This document shows, in pieces, positions 30,858-41,700 of a stretch of DNA of 64,000 nucleotides. How positions within the stretch are numbered: position 1 is the first letter of the stretch; every line of letters begins with the position of its first letter. The notes under the pieces were generated by a model. That model was not told the origin of the DNA and made no database searches. It saw only the letters and a program-made list of their open reading frames with translations. A program made the position numbers and the translations under genes. The DNA is from Salisapilia sapeloensis (lineage: Eukaryota > Oomycota > Peronosporomycetes > Peronosporales > Salisapiliaceae): the NCBI GenBank assembly GCA_023334545.1, contig JAADVB010000068.1:1-64000 (forward strand). The letters run 5' to 3'.

Positions 30858-31634
30858 ATGTCGCTCGTGCCGATGGACGATATCATCTACCTCGTACCAG
30901 AGGACAAGTCGGAAGAAGTCCGTCCCTTGGAGGAAAAGGAGCTGGGCGAGCGTGCTGAGCGAACGAAAGCCATTTCGACCATATTGGACATTGCTTCCAT
31001 CCTCGTGCATTATTGGAATCTGAACCCATCTATAGCGAATCTCGTGCTCGAGTACATGGGCATCAATGCTTTCACGATGAAAGCGGAAACTCATGAAATA
31101 GTCAGGAGCGTTAACAATGCGAATCAAATATATTTGGAGCTACCGACGCCATCCATGGCAGCTTTGGATCTGCCGAAAGGTGTCTCGTCTGGACCATGCA
31201 AAGCCATTATAGTCGAGACGACATCGAAAGACCAAGGCTGGGCTTCTCAAGATAACCATTTTTCTGGCACATACCGTGACTCGTGGACGTGGTTCGATCT
31301 CCGTGTCGCTCGGTTCGAAGCTGAGGCTGGGGACGAGCGACTGGTAGCGGAAGACCAAGTCACGTCTAACCTCCGCTGTCATCGCGACTATCGCCACCAT
31401 CGCAAGGAGTACACGGATCCTGACGGTCTTATCCAATCTGTCCTACCAGGCGATATTCTTCGTCTCGTCATCCGATCCAAGTTCGGCGCCTGGACGAATA
31501 ACGTCAAGTACGGACTGCTCGAAGTCTCCTTTCCGATATTCTTTAACGAAGATTTTGCGGATCAAAGTAACATTCGATCCATCCCGACACGCAAGTCTTC
31601 GAATAAATCGAATCGAGAGTGTTGCATGCAGTAA
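30858..31634 (+). CDS. Conserved uncharacterised protein with possible CaaX end
   Basis: A single exon of 258 residues from the ATG at 30858. Residues 130-150 carry a pattern I recall from uncharacterised fungal and protist proteins (DQGWASQDNHFSGTYRDSWTWFD). A second block follows (PGDILRLVIRSKFGAWTNNV). Both suggest a compact beta-rich domain; the function is unknown. The C-terminus is Ser/Asn/Lys-rich and ends CCMQ, a possible CaaX farnesylation box, which would attach the protein to membranes. The gene is divergent from BRE1 with 181 bp between start codons. Confidence 0.75.
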   Translation: MSLVPMDDIIYLVPEDKSEEVRPLEEKELGERAERTKAISTILDIASILVHYWNLNPSIANLVLEYMGINAFTMKAETHEIVRSVNNANQIYLELPTPSMAALDLPKGVSSGPCKAIIVETTSKDQGWASQDNHFSGTYRDSWTWFDLRVARFEAEAGDERLVAEDQVTSNLRCHRDYRHHRKEYTDPDGLIQSVLPGDILRLVIRSKFGAWTNNVKYGLLEVSFPIFFNEDFADQSNIRSIPTRKSSNKSNRECCMQ

Positions 31635-31688
31635 CAATGGAACTCAAATACATGATATTGGGAATTAAAAAATATGTATTAATTTTTT

Positions 31689-33400
31689 TTATTTACTAAA
31701 CACTTGATCAATCTGTTCTAACGTCAAGCCTTTTGTCTCTGGTACCTAGTGCATCCATAAATACATGAATCGTACAGTAGGAAAAGGTAGAAGGTAAACC
31801 TTGAGGTAGACGAAAGTGAGCGAGATGGCTGTCAGGAGTGCGTAGAATAGAAATGCATTGGAAGTACCTAAAAAATTCTTTAGATATATCCGGTACGAGT
31901 AGATAGAAGACATACCGAGTGCATAAAAGAGTGTCAACAAAGTCTGGTTCACCACAGCACTGGATAACCAGAAAGATGCAAAGGCGATGCCCATGCCGAG
32001 AGAACGATGCTCATCTGGTAGTAACTCGGCGCAGATGACGTACATGAGCGGTGCCCAGCTCAGATTCCACGCGAAGATAAAGACGTATAGCGTCCACATG
32101 CCGACATCCTGTGCTGTCTCTGACTCTTGCATCGAGAAACTGAACGCGAACGATAAATGGCAAGAGTACATGACGATGGAACCTAGAAGCAACAAGCTCC
32201 TTCGACCGAATCGATCGACGGCGAACATGGCACAGCTGACACCAAGCAGTTTGGCGATCGCGACGCCGACTTCCTTTGTCATTTCCTCCGTCGCGATACG
32301 ATCTGGATCGAGAGCATCTAAGATATAGCTAGAGTAATACAACATGGCGTTGGCGCCAGTAGCGCTCTGGGCAATACCGATCGCGATGCACATGAATAAA
32401 CGAGGACGAAGGGATACATCTCGAACGATGTCTAGTAACGAATGCCATAAACTACAGTGCAGTCCTTTGTGGATACGAAAGCTCTTGAGACGTTGATCAG
32501 GGTCTGCGTCTTCTTGGAAGAGAAGGCGGACAGCATCTTTAGCTTCCTGCTCTTTGCTTTGCTATCGTATACAGATAAGACGAAGGAATATCATGGTAGA
32601 GCTATAGAAAGGTACTGATAGGAGCCATCGAGGTGATTCTGGAAGGAATGGGACGCCGAGAAGTTGTAAGACAGGTGGGATGATCGTTACCGACAGCATG
32701 TATCGCCATCCGTACGGGATGTTCTGTAAGAGACCGCTAGTGATGATGGAGATGAGACAGCCAATGCAGACCATCAAGTCGTTTAATGCCACAAGTGCTC
32801 CTCGATGCTCTGGTGATGCAACCTCCGCGATATAAGCAGATGAGCACGGTCCAGAACTCCCGACTGCAAGACCAGCAAGGAATCTACCTATAAGCATCGT
32901 GGACATGGCAGTAGCGAATGTCATGAAGATGGAGCCTGTGAGGAAGAAGGAGGCTGTTACAAGAATCGCCTTCTTCCGACCGAACCAGTCGGCGAGGATA
33001 CCCCCGCTAAATGATCCGAAGACCGCACCGACCATGAGTACGCTCACGATACTCTCGGCATACGCAGTCGAAAGGTCAAAGTCCTATAGAGTACTCAGTA
33101 TCGGAAGTTCGTTATTAGATGAAAGGAGACTACCTCCTGGATAAGAGGCAGAGCGATGACCATGACACACAAGTCATAGCCAAAGAGGAAGCCAGAGAGA
33201 GCACTCAGAGCGCAGATCCAGAACTGGATGCTACATGAAGAATGCGTCGCGAGCACCTTTGGTGCATCGGACCCGGCACTCGTGTCCTTCACGACGTCTT
33301 TCGTATCCACGGCGTCTTCCTTCGTCACGACCTCAATTGTAGATTCAAGGTCTTCCTCCTGTTCGGATGCTTCTGGCACAGCTTCATACGTCCGCATCAT
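31689..33400 (-). CDS. MFS sugar porter family transporter
   Basis: Five exons fit: 33134-33400, 32616-33083, 31916-32561, 31800-31867 and 31689-31745 (501 residues; introns 48-54 nt). About 12 transmembrane helices are visible. Sugar porter signatures are present: FLFGYDLCVM in helix 1, the loop motif DWFGRKKA, PESPRWLL after helix 6, DRFGRRS between helices 8 and 9, and PETKGLTLEQID after helix 12. A 50-residue acidic cytosolic N-terminus precedes helix 1. Substrate is probably a hexose or polyol and cannot be told from sequence; transport is likely proton-coupled at the plasma membrane. Confidence 0.9.
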
Positions 33401-34212
33401 GGTGCCTCAAGTACTAAACACAATACGTTCCTCTGCTCCACGTGATCTCTAATCTTCCTTGCTAACGTGCAGCCACTCTCTCTACACAGATGGTCTCCGT
33501 GGAACCCGGTACCACTAGGATGTGACGAAGAGATGAAAAGAGATTTTAAAATGCAAGATGTCTATGCTCAAGTCCTAGCTCTCGAGTCTAAATACAGATA
33601 CACCAATCGACAATACCTTATCCTAGATAAAGTCACGATCTGTCATGTGGAAGCAGGAAGAGTAGAGTTCGCGATAGTTTTTAAATACAGGACGTCTATA
33701 GTTCCTACGTATCTAATTGGAAAAGATAAACGCTCTCGTAGGTATTGCTATAGTACAGGGTGGTAAGAACTGATAGAGATTCTATTCGACTAACTCATTT
33801 CAACGCACATATACGCCTAGATCAAGGTACAAAAGGGATAGCTTTCACGGAGGTAATGGCTGACTTAATGACGATCGCGTTCGTCATTTTCGATTAAAGC
33901 AGTGTTGGGAAGGAGCTCATTGATTAAAGCCATTTGTATGTCGCTTTAAATGCAAAAGTAGAAGCATAGTGCGAGTACTAGCTACTTAGATCGTAGAGAT
34001 CGCTCTGGTGAATATATTGATGACTTATAGCTCATCTACTTGGCTACGTGACTACAGAAAGCTCTACCAACTGACTGCCGATGCAGTGGTCTCCATATCC
34101 CACCAGAAAGCTGAATTCTGGTCTTCCTGACAACTGCAGGACGCTGTCTTCTCACCTCCTGAACTTCTTTCACAGGTCGAAATGGAAACTACATAAGAGA
34201 CGAATGTTAGTC
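33401..34212. other. Intergenic region upstream of sugar porter
   Basis: About 810 bp, holding the sugar porter promoter and the 3' end of the BMT5-like gene. A 99-codon frame at 33467-33766 (+) has no start context, motif or splice support, so I do not call it. No repeat or RNA gene is seen. Confidence 0.5.
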
Positions 34213-34956
34213 CTACCACCAAATCATACGCTCTGCCTGCAATACCTTGCTCCTATCCACGATAAAGACATACGTGATGCATGCATCTGGCTCAAACGCC
34301 TTTGCCAATGGATCCGTTGTGCGATGGTTGTACCCTGGGAAGAGTTTAATACGAAACGGTCGACGCTCTTTTAAAACTAGCCCAGCTTTCTTCGCTTGCT
34401 CCTCAATGAGCCAATTCGAGTACGGTGGCTTTGTCTTCAATGACACATGCACTTCCCCTCTTTCCTCTAGTTTCTCTCGAGCACTGATAAAGAAATCCAA
34501 GAGCAAGATACGATTGATATGCACACGTTGCTGACCACTGTGAGGGAAGTTGAAGACGATATAGTGAAAGAATGGAGGAGAGTGAGTAGACGATAGGTCT
34601 TGTAACTTGGTGGCGTCGACGTCATGCAAGACGACAGCGCCAGCCTTGACTACTGCATTAATGCATTCCTCTGCATTGCTGTACTTCATCTTGACCTTGG
34701 ACTCAGAGTCATATGAGGTTGCAACCAAACTTTTGCCAGTACCTCGATGAGCTACGAGGCCCTTTGCAAACGAAAAGTCTATCAGACATAATGAGCTCGT
34801 CATTGCCAGCTACATCTTCTTATTCTTATATATGGTACCTCCATCACCCACAACTAGTACCCACTGTGCTGGCGAGTAGATAGGCTCTTCCTTTTGCTGC
34901 ACACGTTGTCGTTTCTTGCGCTTTGATGCGCTCGAGGTAGACGCCTTCCTCTTCAT
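34213..34956 (-). CDS. BMT5-like rRNA uridine-N3 methyltransferase (DUF2431)
   Basis: Two exons fit: 34839-34956 and 34213-34778 (227 residues; 60-nt intron). The N-terminus is a basic nuclear/nucleolar-type segment (MKRKASTSSASKRKKRQRV). The SAM-binding Rossmann motif VLVVGDGDFSFAKGL spans the splice junction. Family blocks follow: VLHDVDATKL, HYIVFNFPHSGQQ and HINRILLLDFF. Yeast Bmt5 methylates a uridine in 25S rRNA, and plant relatives are DUF2431 proteins. This protein is about the length of the family core. The target nucleotide cannot be stated from sequence alone. Confidence 0.87.
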
Positions 34957-35205
34957 CGTCGTCGTGACCACCACCTGTCCTCCTACTTTTGACTTGATTT
35001 AAGTATACCACCAGCACACATATATACTTTGATTCGAGCATGTCGAAGACATGTACATGCTTCGAGGCTACGCTATGGACATCGCTCGTAGCACTGTTGG
35101 CTTATAACATAGTGAAAAAGACCGTCTACATCTTCCTGTCTAGTACTTATACTTCAAAATGACTTCCTGCATGGCAACATGTACGAACGGAGTTGTATTC
35201 ATCCT

Positions 35206-36138
35206 TTACTCTACTTTAACATCCACTTCCGCCGTCTCCATATTGTCTGTGGCTTGAGAGTGCAGTTGTTCGACATCCTGAAGTAGTGCCAATGCCTTCT
35301 CTAAGACCAGTGCCGATGACCGAAGGTTATCTTTCGAAGCTTGCATTGTAAATGCTTTCACGGAAGATAAAGTAGCCTCTTTATTCTCTTCCAGGAGCTG
35401 TTCCAAGTGCTCTAGCTGTCTCGAGACACTTGTCAACTTCTTTTCTAAACTCCCATATTGACACTTCATTGCTCCACAGACTTGTGGCAATGATTCAGAA
35501 GGATGGCTGATGTCAATGATACCAGGAGAGTAGATACTATCCGTCGCTTCCATCTCTTTTTTCGAGATAAAAGTATGCAAACGAGCTCTATACGTGCACT
35601 TGCCATCAAACTCGAATCCGTCTAGACTATACAGTGTATCGGCATTATCATGTGGAATGAACTCCACGTGTACAGATAGACGCTGGCTGCTACCAGACAT
35701 GCAAAGGTCGCCATCGTCGAACACCATGTACTTGTATTGCAACGTCACAGGATCGAGCTTCCATCCGTGGAAGATGCCTAATAGTCGACGTTTGGACTCG
35801 GGATCGTCTTCACCAGTTGGGACTAGCGTCACGTTATTGTAGTTGCATACATCCAGCATATAAGCTTGATCGCCAAGCTCTACTGGCGTCGATGCCACAC
35901 AAGTCCGATCTCTAGACAGCGGTCCTCGAGCACCATGTGGCGTTCGGATTGGAATTGGACCTACTGGTACATTGTCTTTTTCGTTGCCTTGTTTGTGAAA
36001 GATCTTGACTTGCGTCCGCTTCGCCTCGATCGTGAAAATGGCGAGGAAGAGCGCCAGGTAGAGCACACTTGGCCGCATGGGATGCTGCATTCGCGTTTGG
36101 GGCGATTTTGACTTGGATTTGTATGTCCTGTAGAACAT
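35206..36138 (-). CDS. Secreted or ER-lumenal MRH-like glycoprotein-binding protein
   Basis: A single exon of 310 residues if the first ATG is used; later ATGs ending at 36090 and 36078 would give a more usual signal peptide (MRPSVLYLALFLAIFTIEA). The central region resembles a mannose-6-phosphate receptor homology (PRKCSH) fold: CNYNNVTLVP, LGIFHGWKLD, YMVFDDGDLCMSGSSQRLSV and DGKCTYRARLHT. The C-terminal 90 residues form a coiled coil (SRQLEHLEQLLEENKEA) with no membrane segment. Related proteins are glucosidase II beta, OS-9 and the GNPTG subunit of GlcNAc-1-phosphotransferase; the layout is nearest GNPTG/PRKCSH. Partner and sugar specificity are not known. Confidence 0.68.
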   Translation of the reverse strand: MFYRTYKSKSKSPQTRMQHPMRPSVLYLALFLAIFTIEAKRTQVKIFHKQGNEKDNVPVGPIPIRTPHGARGPLSRDRTCVASTPVELGDQAYMLDVCNYNNVTLVPTGEDDPESKRRLLGIFHGWKLDPVTLQYKYMVFDDGDLCMSGSSQRLSVHVEFIPHDNADTLYSLDGFEFDGKCTYRARLHTFISKKEMEATDSIYSPGIIDISHPSESLPQVCGAMKCQYGSLEKKLTSVSRQLEHLEQLLEENKEATLSSVKAFTMQASKDNLRSSALVLEKALALLQDVEQLHSQATDNMETAEVDVKVE

Positions 36139-36698
36139 ATTGGTAACAGTAGATGTCTCATGAAGGCATTATCCGAGGTAGACGATAGATCGAGTACTTG
36201 TCTAGGAAGGCATGCTTTATTCAATTATATTGTGCAAGTTCACTACCACATCGACATGCAGAGTTAATCTGCACCCGAGTAGACTGAAGCGGTTTGTCAC
36301 TTTAGTCTCCACTACACGTTTCAACGGTTTCAACGTCCTCTACATCTCCTCATCTCGAACCTTCACTCGCCTTCGAGTCTACCACGATCCCATACATATC
36401 TAAAACGTCGGATGTATACAGTTCTTAGGCTCTTCAATCCAGTCCAAACTCTTTCATGTTCGACTCGTCACTCGAACCGTCGACGAAACATCCTAAAGAT
36501 AGCACAAGTAGGTACATGTCGATACGAAGCACTTTGTTCCTCCAATCTACGTCCTATCTCCTCCACCATGCACACTGCGTCATTCTCGTTATCTTCCATA
36601 TTCCACGACTGGGCGAACATTTTTGAGCTCCAAAATATCCTGTATCAGGCTCCATCCTTCGCTACCTTCGTCACATCTTATACAGTAAGCAAAGGAAG
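36139..36698. other. Divergent intergenic region
   Basis: This 560 bp lies between the MRH-like gene (-) and the TBC gene (+). A 96-codon frame (36412-36702) overlaps the TBC start in another frame and has no recognisable content. Promoters of both genes are expected here. Confidence 0.5.
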
Positions 36699-38612
36699 AT
36701 GAGTGAAGGAACACGCTCATCGTCCAGTAGAGACCAATCCGATTCCTGTGATGACCAATGCTGCAGCCAGCATCCACGACGGCGTCGATTCTGGCGGAAT
36801 GTCTTCAAGCAATTTAATTTCCCAGTCGACTTAGAGCGACAGCTCCTGCTCCCACTAGCCGATGGTATCGACTGGACACACATGAATATCCTCCCTCGGT
36901 CGTTCATGGAACGCCATCGAGAAGTTTTTTACCTCATCGCAGACCACCAGTATGCATGGTCGGACGATATCGAGCGAGACGTCACACGCACCTTTAGCAT
37001 CTTTAACGAGTCTGATGACATTCTATCTCGACATCAATCTCTCTTTCGAGTTCTGAACGCACTAGCAGAGGCAGAAGGCGGGTACTGTCAAGGTATGAAC
37101 TTCATCGCCGCTCTTTTCCTCGTAGAAGGAGTCGAGGAAGCAGACGCATACGCTCTGTTCTTATATCTCCTACGCAAACGTCATCTCGGTCGCATCTTCC
37201 AGCGTAAATCGACGTATCTAGACGACTACCTGCACCACTTTAGTCGTATGCTCCAGACGGAACTACCAGACTTGCATAGCCATCTTCTAGCACAAGGCTT
37301 TTCGATCCCCATGTACGGCGTCGAGTGGATCACCACTTTGTTCACTTTGTCCTGTAAAACCGAGTTGGCCTGTGCTATCCTCGACATGTTTTTCGTTGGC
37401 ATCCGCGACATCTTTCTTCGTCTAGGTCTTGCGATATTCAAACTCCTTGAACCGAAACTCCTTTGCATGACACTAGAAGACTTTTTACTGGAATTTAAAC
37501 CTCTCGTTCGTCAGATCGATCCGTATCAAGCAGTCTTCCAAGCCCTGACGTTCCATCCGAACCCACTCGTCGGCTCCGAAGACACGACACTCTACCTCTC
37601 TCGCGTCCATACTCAACTGCAGTTGAGTCTAAATACCATAAGCGACTGTCCACTTCCTCCTCGATCCTTTCGCAGACACCACACATTCCCTCCGTACCTC
37701 GTACAAGCCATAGAGGACAATGACTTTCCAGTCGTGTACCATGCATGGCAAGCTCTCGTGCATCGCCGACCGTTCGCATACCATTGCACCGTCCTATCGA
37801 ACGAGATACTGCACTTTAGTGTCTGGTTCGGTCGCACTTCACTTGCTGTCTTCGCCATCGAACGGTGTGGCGCCGACGTGAACAATATGGACGACTGGAA
37901 CCTCACGCCACTACACTTTGCTGCCATTCGCAATCAACCAGACGCGATACGACTGCTTCTGTGCTATGGAGCTGACGATCTCGTGTCTGGTGGGACGTGG
38001 GACCGGAGTCTAGAAGGACTCACGCCATTGGAAACGTGTGAGAACTGGCGCTTTAATGACACCACAGCCGCCAAGTTCGTCCTCGAGCAAAAGATCTGTC
38101 TGTACTGCAACACTCGTATCGAGTGGCTCGACTTTGGTGCAGCCTCATGCTCCCGATGTCGATTCCAGTACTGTGATCGACCGTACGCAGCTTGTATCGC
38201 CAAGCACCATTGTCCAAGTGACTACCACCCGAGACAGCAGTCCCCAGCGTCCTTGCAAGGCGATCCCGAGCGCAGTCTATCGTCCATCGAGTGGAGTCGA
38301 CGCAGTGGTAATAACAGCGCGTCGGACTCTTCTTTCATCTACATTCCGTCTCCCGTGCATGCTTTTTCATGCAACGAAGACGAGGAAAGCGATATCTTTA
38401 GTGACTACGTTCCAGAACGTCAAAGTGTCCTTGAGTTTCCAGACCATCCGACATGGTATTGCAACGCTTCCACTTGTCACTTTGTCTTTGTCTTTTATTC
38501 CCATCGTGGTCATTGCCATACTTGTCAAGGATACTTTTGTTCCTCTCACTTTACGACTTCAACGAAAGTCTGTACGTCCTGTCAAGAACACAAGTACAAG
38601 TACGAAAGATAA
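36699..38612 (+). CDS. TBC Rab-GAP with ankyrin repeats and two zinc-finger-like modules
   Basis: A single exon of 637 residues. The TBC domain (about 50-310) has both catalytic fingers: Arg in IERDVTR (about 90) and Gln in YCQGM (about 129). It should therefore stimulate GTP hydrolysis by a Rab protein. Residues 360-430 contain ankyrin-like units (DDWNLTPLHFAAIRNQPDAI). A first Cys-rich module follows (CLYCNTRIEWLDF, CSRCRFQYC; about 465-505). The second is at the C-terminus (CNASTCHFVF, RGHCHTCQGYFCSSH, CTSC; about 588-630) and resembles a FYVE/B-box-type zinc ribbon. The linker between them is Ser-rich. The zinc modules may target endosomal membranes or partners. The gene converges on the PDE with 96 bp between stops. 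Confidence 0.88.
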   Translation: MSEGTRSSSSRDQSDSCDDQCCSQHPRRRRFWRNVFKQFNFPVDLERQLLLPLADGIDWTHMNILPRSFMERHREVFYLIADHQYAWSDDIERDVTRTFSIFNESDDILSRHQSLFRVLNALAEAEGGYCQGMNFIAALFLVEGVEEADAYALFLYLLRKRHLGRIFQRKSTYLDDYLHHFSRMLQTELPDLHSHLLAQGFSIPMYGVEWITTLFTLSCKTELACAILDMFFVGIRDIFLRLGLAIFKLLEPKLLCMTLEDFLLEFKPLVRQIDPYQAVFQALTFHPNPLVGSEDTTLYLSRVHTQLQLSLNTISDCPLPPRSFRRHHTFPPYLVQAIEDNDFPVVYHAWQALVHRRPFAYHCTVLSNEILHFSVWFGRTSLAVFAIERCGADVNNMDDWNLTPLHFAAIRNQPDAIRLLLCYGADDLVSGGTWDRSLEGLTPLETCENWRFNDTTAAKFVLEQKICLYCNTRIEWLDFGAASCSRCRFQYCDRPYAACIAKHHCPSDYHPRQQSPASLQGDPERSLSSIEWSRRSGNNSASDSSFIYIPSPVHAFSCNEDEESDIFSDYVPERQSVLEFPDHPTWYCNASTCHFVFVFYSHRGHCHTCQGYFCSSHFTTSTKVCTSCQEHKYKYER

Positions 38613-38708
38613 ATAAAATACATGTATACCTACATTTGCAAAGCCTCAAGACAAATTATCGTTATAAAGAAAAAAGAGAAAAACCTACGGACTAGTGTAC
38701 ATGAACGC

Positions 38709-41700
38709 TTAGGCATCCAATATCGATGAGCTCGTGTCATCATTGCTAATTTCGACCGTCTCCACGTCCGACACTTGTCCTGGCGTCGAACTATCGCTCG
38801 GAATCAATGAATCGCCACTTGACATGACGGTCGATAAAAACCTCGAGCGTGCCATGCCTTCATTCGCCTGTCCATGGGCATCGTAATACGCTTGCAATTG
38901 ACTCGCATCAAAGCTTGCGGATTTCGACCGGAATGAACGAAACTTGGCTGGAGAGTACTTGGCGACACCAGCAATCGCGAGCCCTTCCTCCTCACTATCA
39001 TCACTATCCTCCTTCTCAAGCGTCTTATCCTGCAGACGTTTTAGTTCGTGCTCATAGTGTCCAATATTCGTCTGCAGATTATCGTAGCAGACTTGCAAGT
39101 CAGGGAACATGGTGAGCATGAGTTCCCATAGTGGATGCACAATCTTCTGCGCAAAGAAGAGCTGACTATCGACCATTCGAGTCGGATCACTAAGCTGTTC
39201 ATTCGTCACTGGCATGTTCTCCGCACGTTCCAAAAGCGCTTGGAACGCAAACTCTTTCGCGATCAAGTTACTCCACTTGAGTGCCACTGGTTTCTCAAAC
39301 ACTTGACCGCTCAAGTCACTCGCATGCACGACTGTCTTGACGACAAACAGTCGATCTTCCAACGAGCCATGGAAAACCCATCCACTCCGCATCACTCGCT
39401 TCTTACTCGGTGTTACTTGAGGTCGCTCGACCTTCGCTTCTCCCAAACAACTCGGACAGGAACCTCGAGCATTCGACACCAAGTTACTGGACGACTGGAG
39501 GACGCTACCACGCAGGACTCCTCTGATCACTGTCGAACTTTTCGTTCGATCGAGTGCCAAGCGATCTAACTGCGAAGACGAAGCACTCTCCCTACGACTA
39601 TTCGCAAACGACTCGGTCGCGAGGTGTGGTGCAGTCGGTCGAATGACTTTCTCGAGCTCTTGACAGAACTGGAAATGAGACGTCATGTCCGTCCCAAGGA
39701 TCGAGTTAATCACCATCTTCCGGACATGCCGATAGTCTGGTGCACTTAGATGCTCCAAAACATTCCCGTCCTTGGTCTTCATCAAGATCCGGAACGTCGT
39801 CGAGGCATGATGCCGCTCGAGGATGCTGTCATCCGAGTAGAGGACGGCCAAGTGCGACGACGAGTGCATCTCAAACGCATTCGTATGCCCTGGATGATCG
39901 ACGTCGTGACACAACGCAGCGATCATACAAGCAGCTTTATCCAGTGGCTGTAGAATCTCTGCTGCTTCAGTCTTCGTCAGCATCAAATACGACGCATGGG
40001 CGACGGAGAAGGCGTGATAAAAGTTATGGAACGGATTCGGATGATACTGTTCTCGAACCGCATTAATAAAGTTACGAATGACAGGACGAGATGTTCGGAG
40101 GACGACATCCAAATTCAAATCTAAAAACATGTCCTCCAATAGACCAGGCAGACTGTCCACATCGGCATCAAATACGTTAAACTCCCACGACGGAATACGC
40201 GTCGCCTGGACAAAATTCGCAAGCTTGGTCGCGTTTTGTTTCTCGCCATCACTCGGATGACTTGACACGGCCTGAATAGTCTCTTCACCTCCAGAGGGTG
40301 TCGTACCATCACTTGCTTGCTGTACAGCTTTAAACAAGTCGTCTGCATCATCATCTCGAGTACCACCCATGATAGACGGATAGGACGTGTAGCATTCAAG
40401 TAAATTCACTTGACTCTTCGCTCTCTGTGCCAACACTTTCTCCGCTCGTGTATCCGCGAGGAGCTTAATGTACTTGAGTTCATTATGTCGACGACGCAAG
40501 ATGACTGCGACTTCACTCGCGAATGCTTCGAATGCACATTCGTCGTCAAAAGTAAAACTATCCTCATCCTGCTTATTCTGTATCTCTAACACGGCGATCG
40601 GACGAGACGTCTCGCTCGTACCGTGGGAGCCTACTGGAACGTACAAGGCGCTAGATGTCTCTTCACCTGCTACCTGGTCTACGTCCTTATCAAAACGACT
40701 GTCGGATGCTGGATCACTGATGTTGATCGTCTGCCGTGACGTCGCGGCTAGGCCCACCGCGCTGCCGTGGAGAGGTCGACGTGTAGGACTCTGCTGGCCG
40801 TAGGAAGACTGGAGCGCCCACAGCTCATTCGTTTCCCAGTCGACCATGAAGAGCTCGAGTCGATCGGCACGTGTGATATGACTCGCACCGGCGATGACGC
40901 CGTCTACGAGCTTGACGACCGTGTCGTCGCTTTCAGACGAACTGATGATGTGAAGCAAGGCCTTTTGCGTTCGTTCGGAGAGTAAAACGTCGTGGTACTC
41001 AATGCACTTGCGCATACAGGCGCTGAGGACAGGTCCGAGCCACGTGAGGAGCTTCATGTCCAAGTGGTCGAGCTCTGCTAGCGTCGGTTGGCTCGTAGTG
41101 GCTTCCACGACTGCGTAGACCACGTCACTCTCGGTTAACGGGACGCAGTAGAGCTTTTGACCGGCAAACGTCTGCTCTAGATCGACCTCTTCCTCGTACT
41201 GATCGTACGAGGCAAAGTCAGCGTAAAGCTCTGGCTCTTTTGATTCCAGCGCGAGACTCACGAGTCCGCGACCGACATCCATACCAGATGCAGCCGACTT
41301 ACCTCTCGCCACGCGAGACATGACTTTAGTCTGCTGATCGAGGAAGAAGACAGCGCTCGAAGATGCGTGGACGTGGTGCTCGAGATACTCTAGTACGAGC
41401 CCAATCATCTGGACGACGTCGTTTTCCGTCAAGATGCGCTGCACGAGCTCCCAAAATGCTCGGTGCTTGCGTTCTGATACGGCTTCACTCATCTTCCCAC
41501 CGACTTGACGAGGTCGTTCCTCGGTTTCTGTAGATGTAGGCTCTTGCTGGAGTCGATTGCCCTTGTCGGAAGGTAGTGGCGTGGATGCTTGCTCTCGGTG
41601 TAGCGTAGCAGACTTTTGAAACGGGTATGACATGGTGGATACATCTTCCGACGGAGATGTTACATCCGTTTGAGCACCGCTATTCGGACTCGAACCTGCT

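Noticed and set aside
33467-33766. 99-codon frame upstream of the sugar porter
   Set aside because: No motif, no splice extension, and it sits in the promoter area of a divergent gene.
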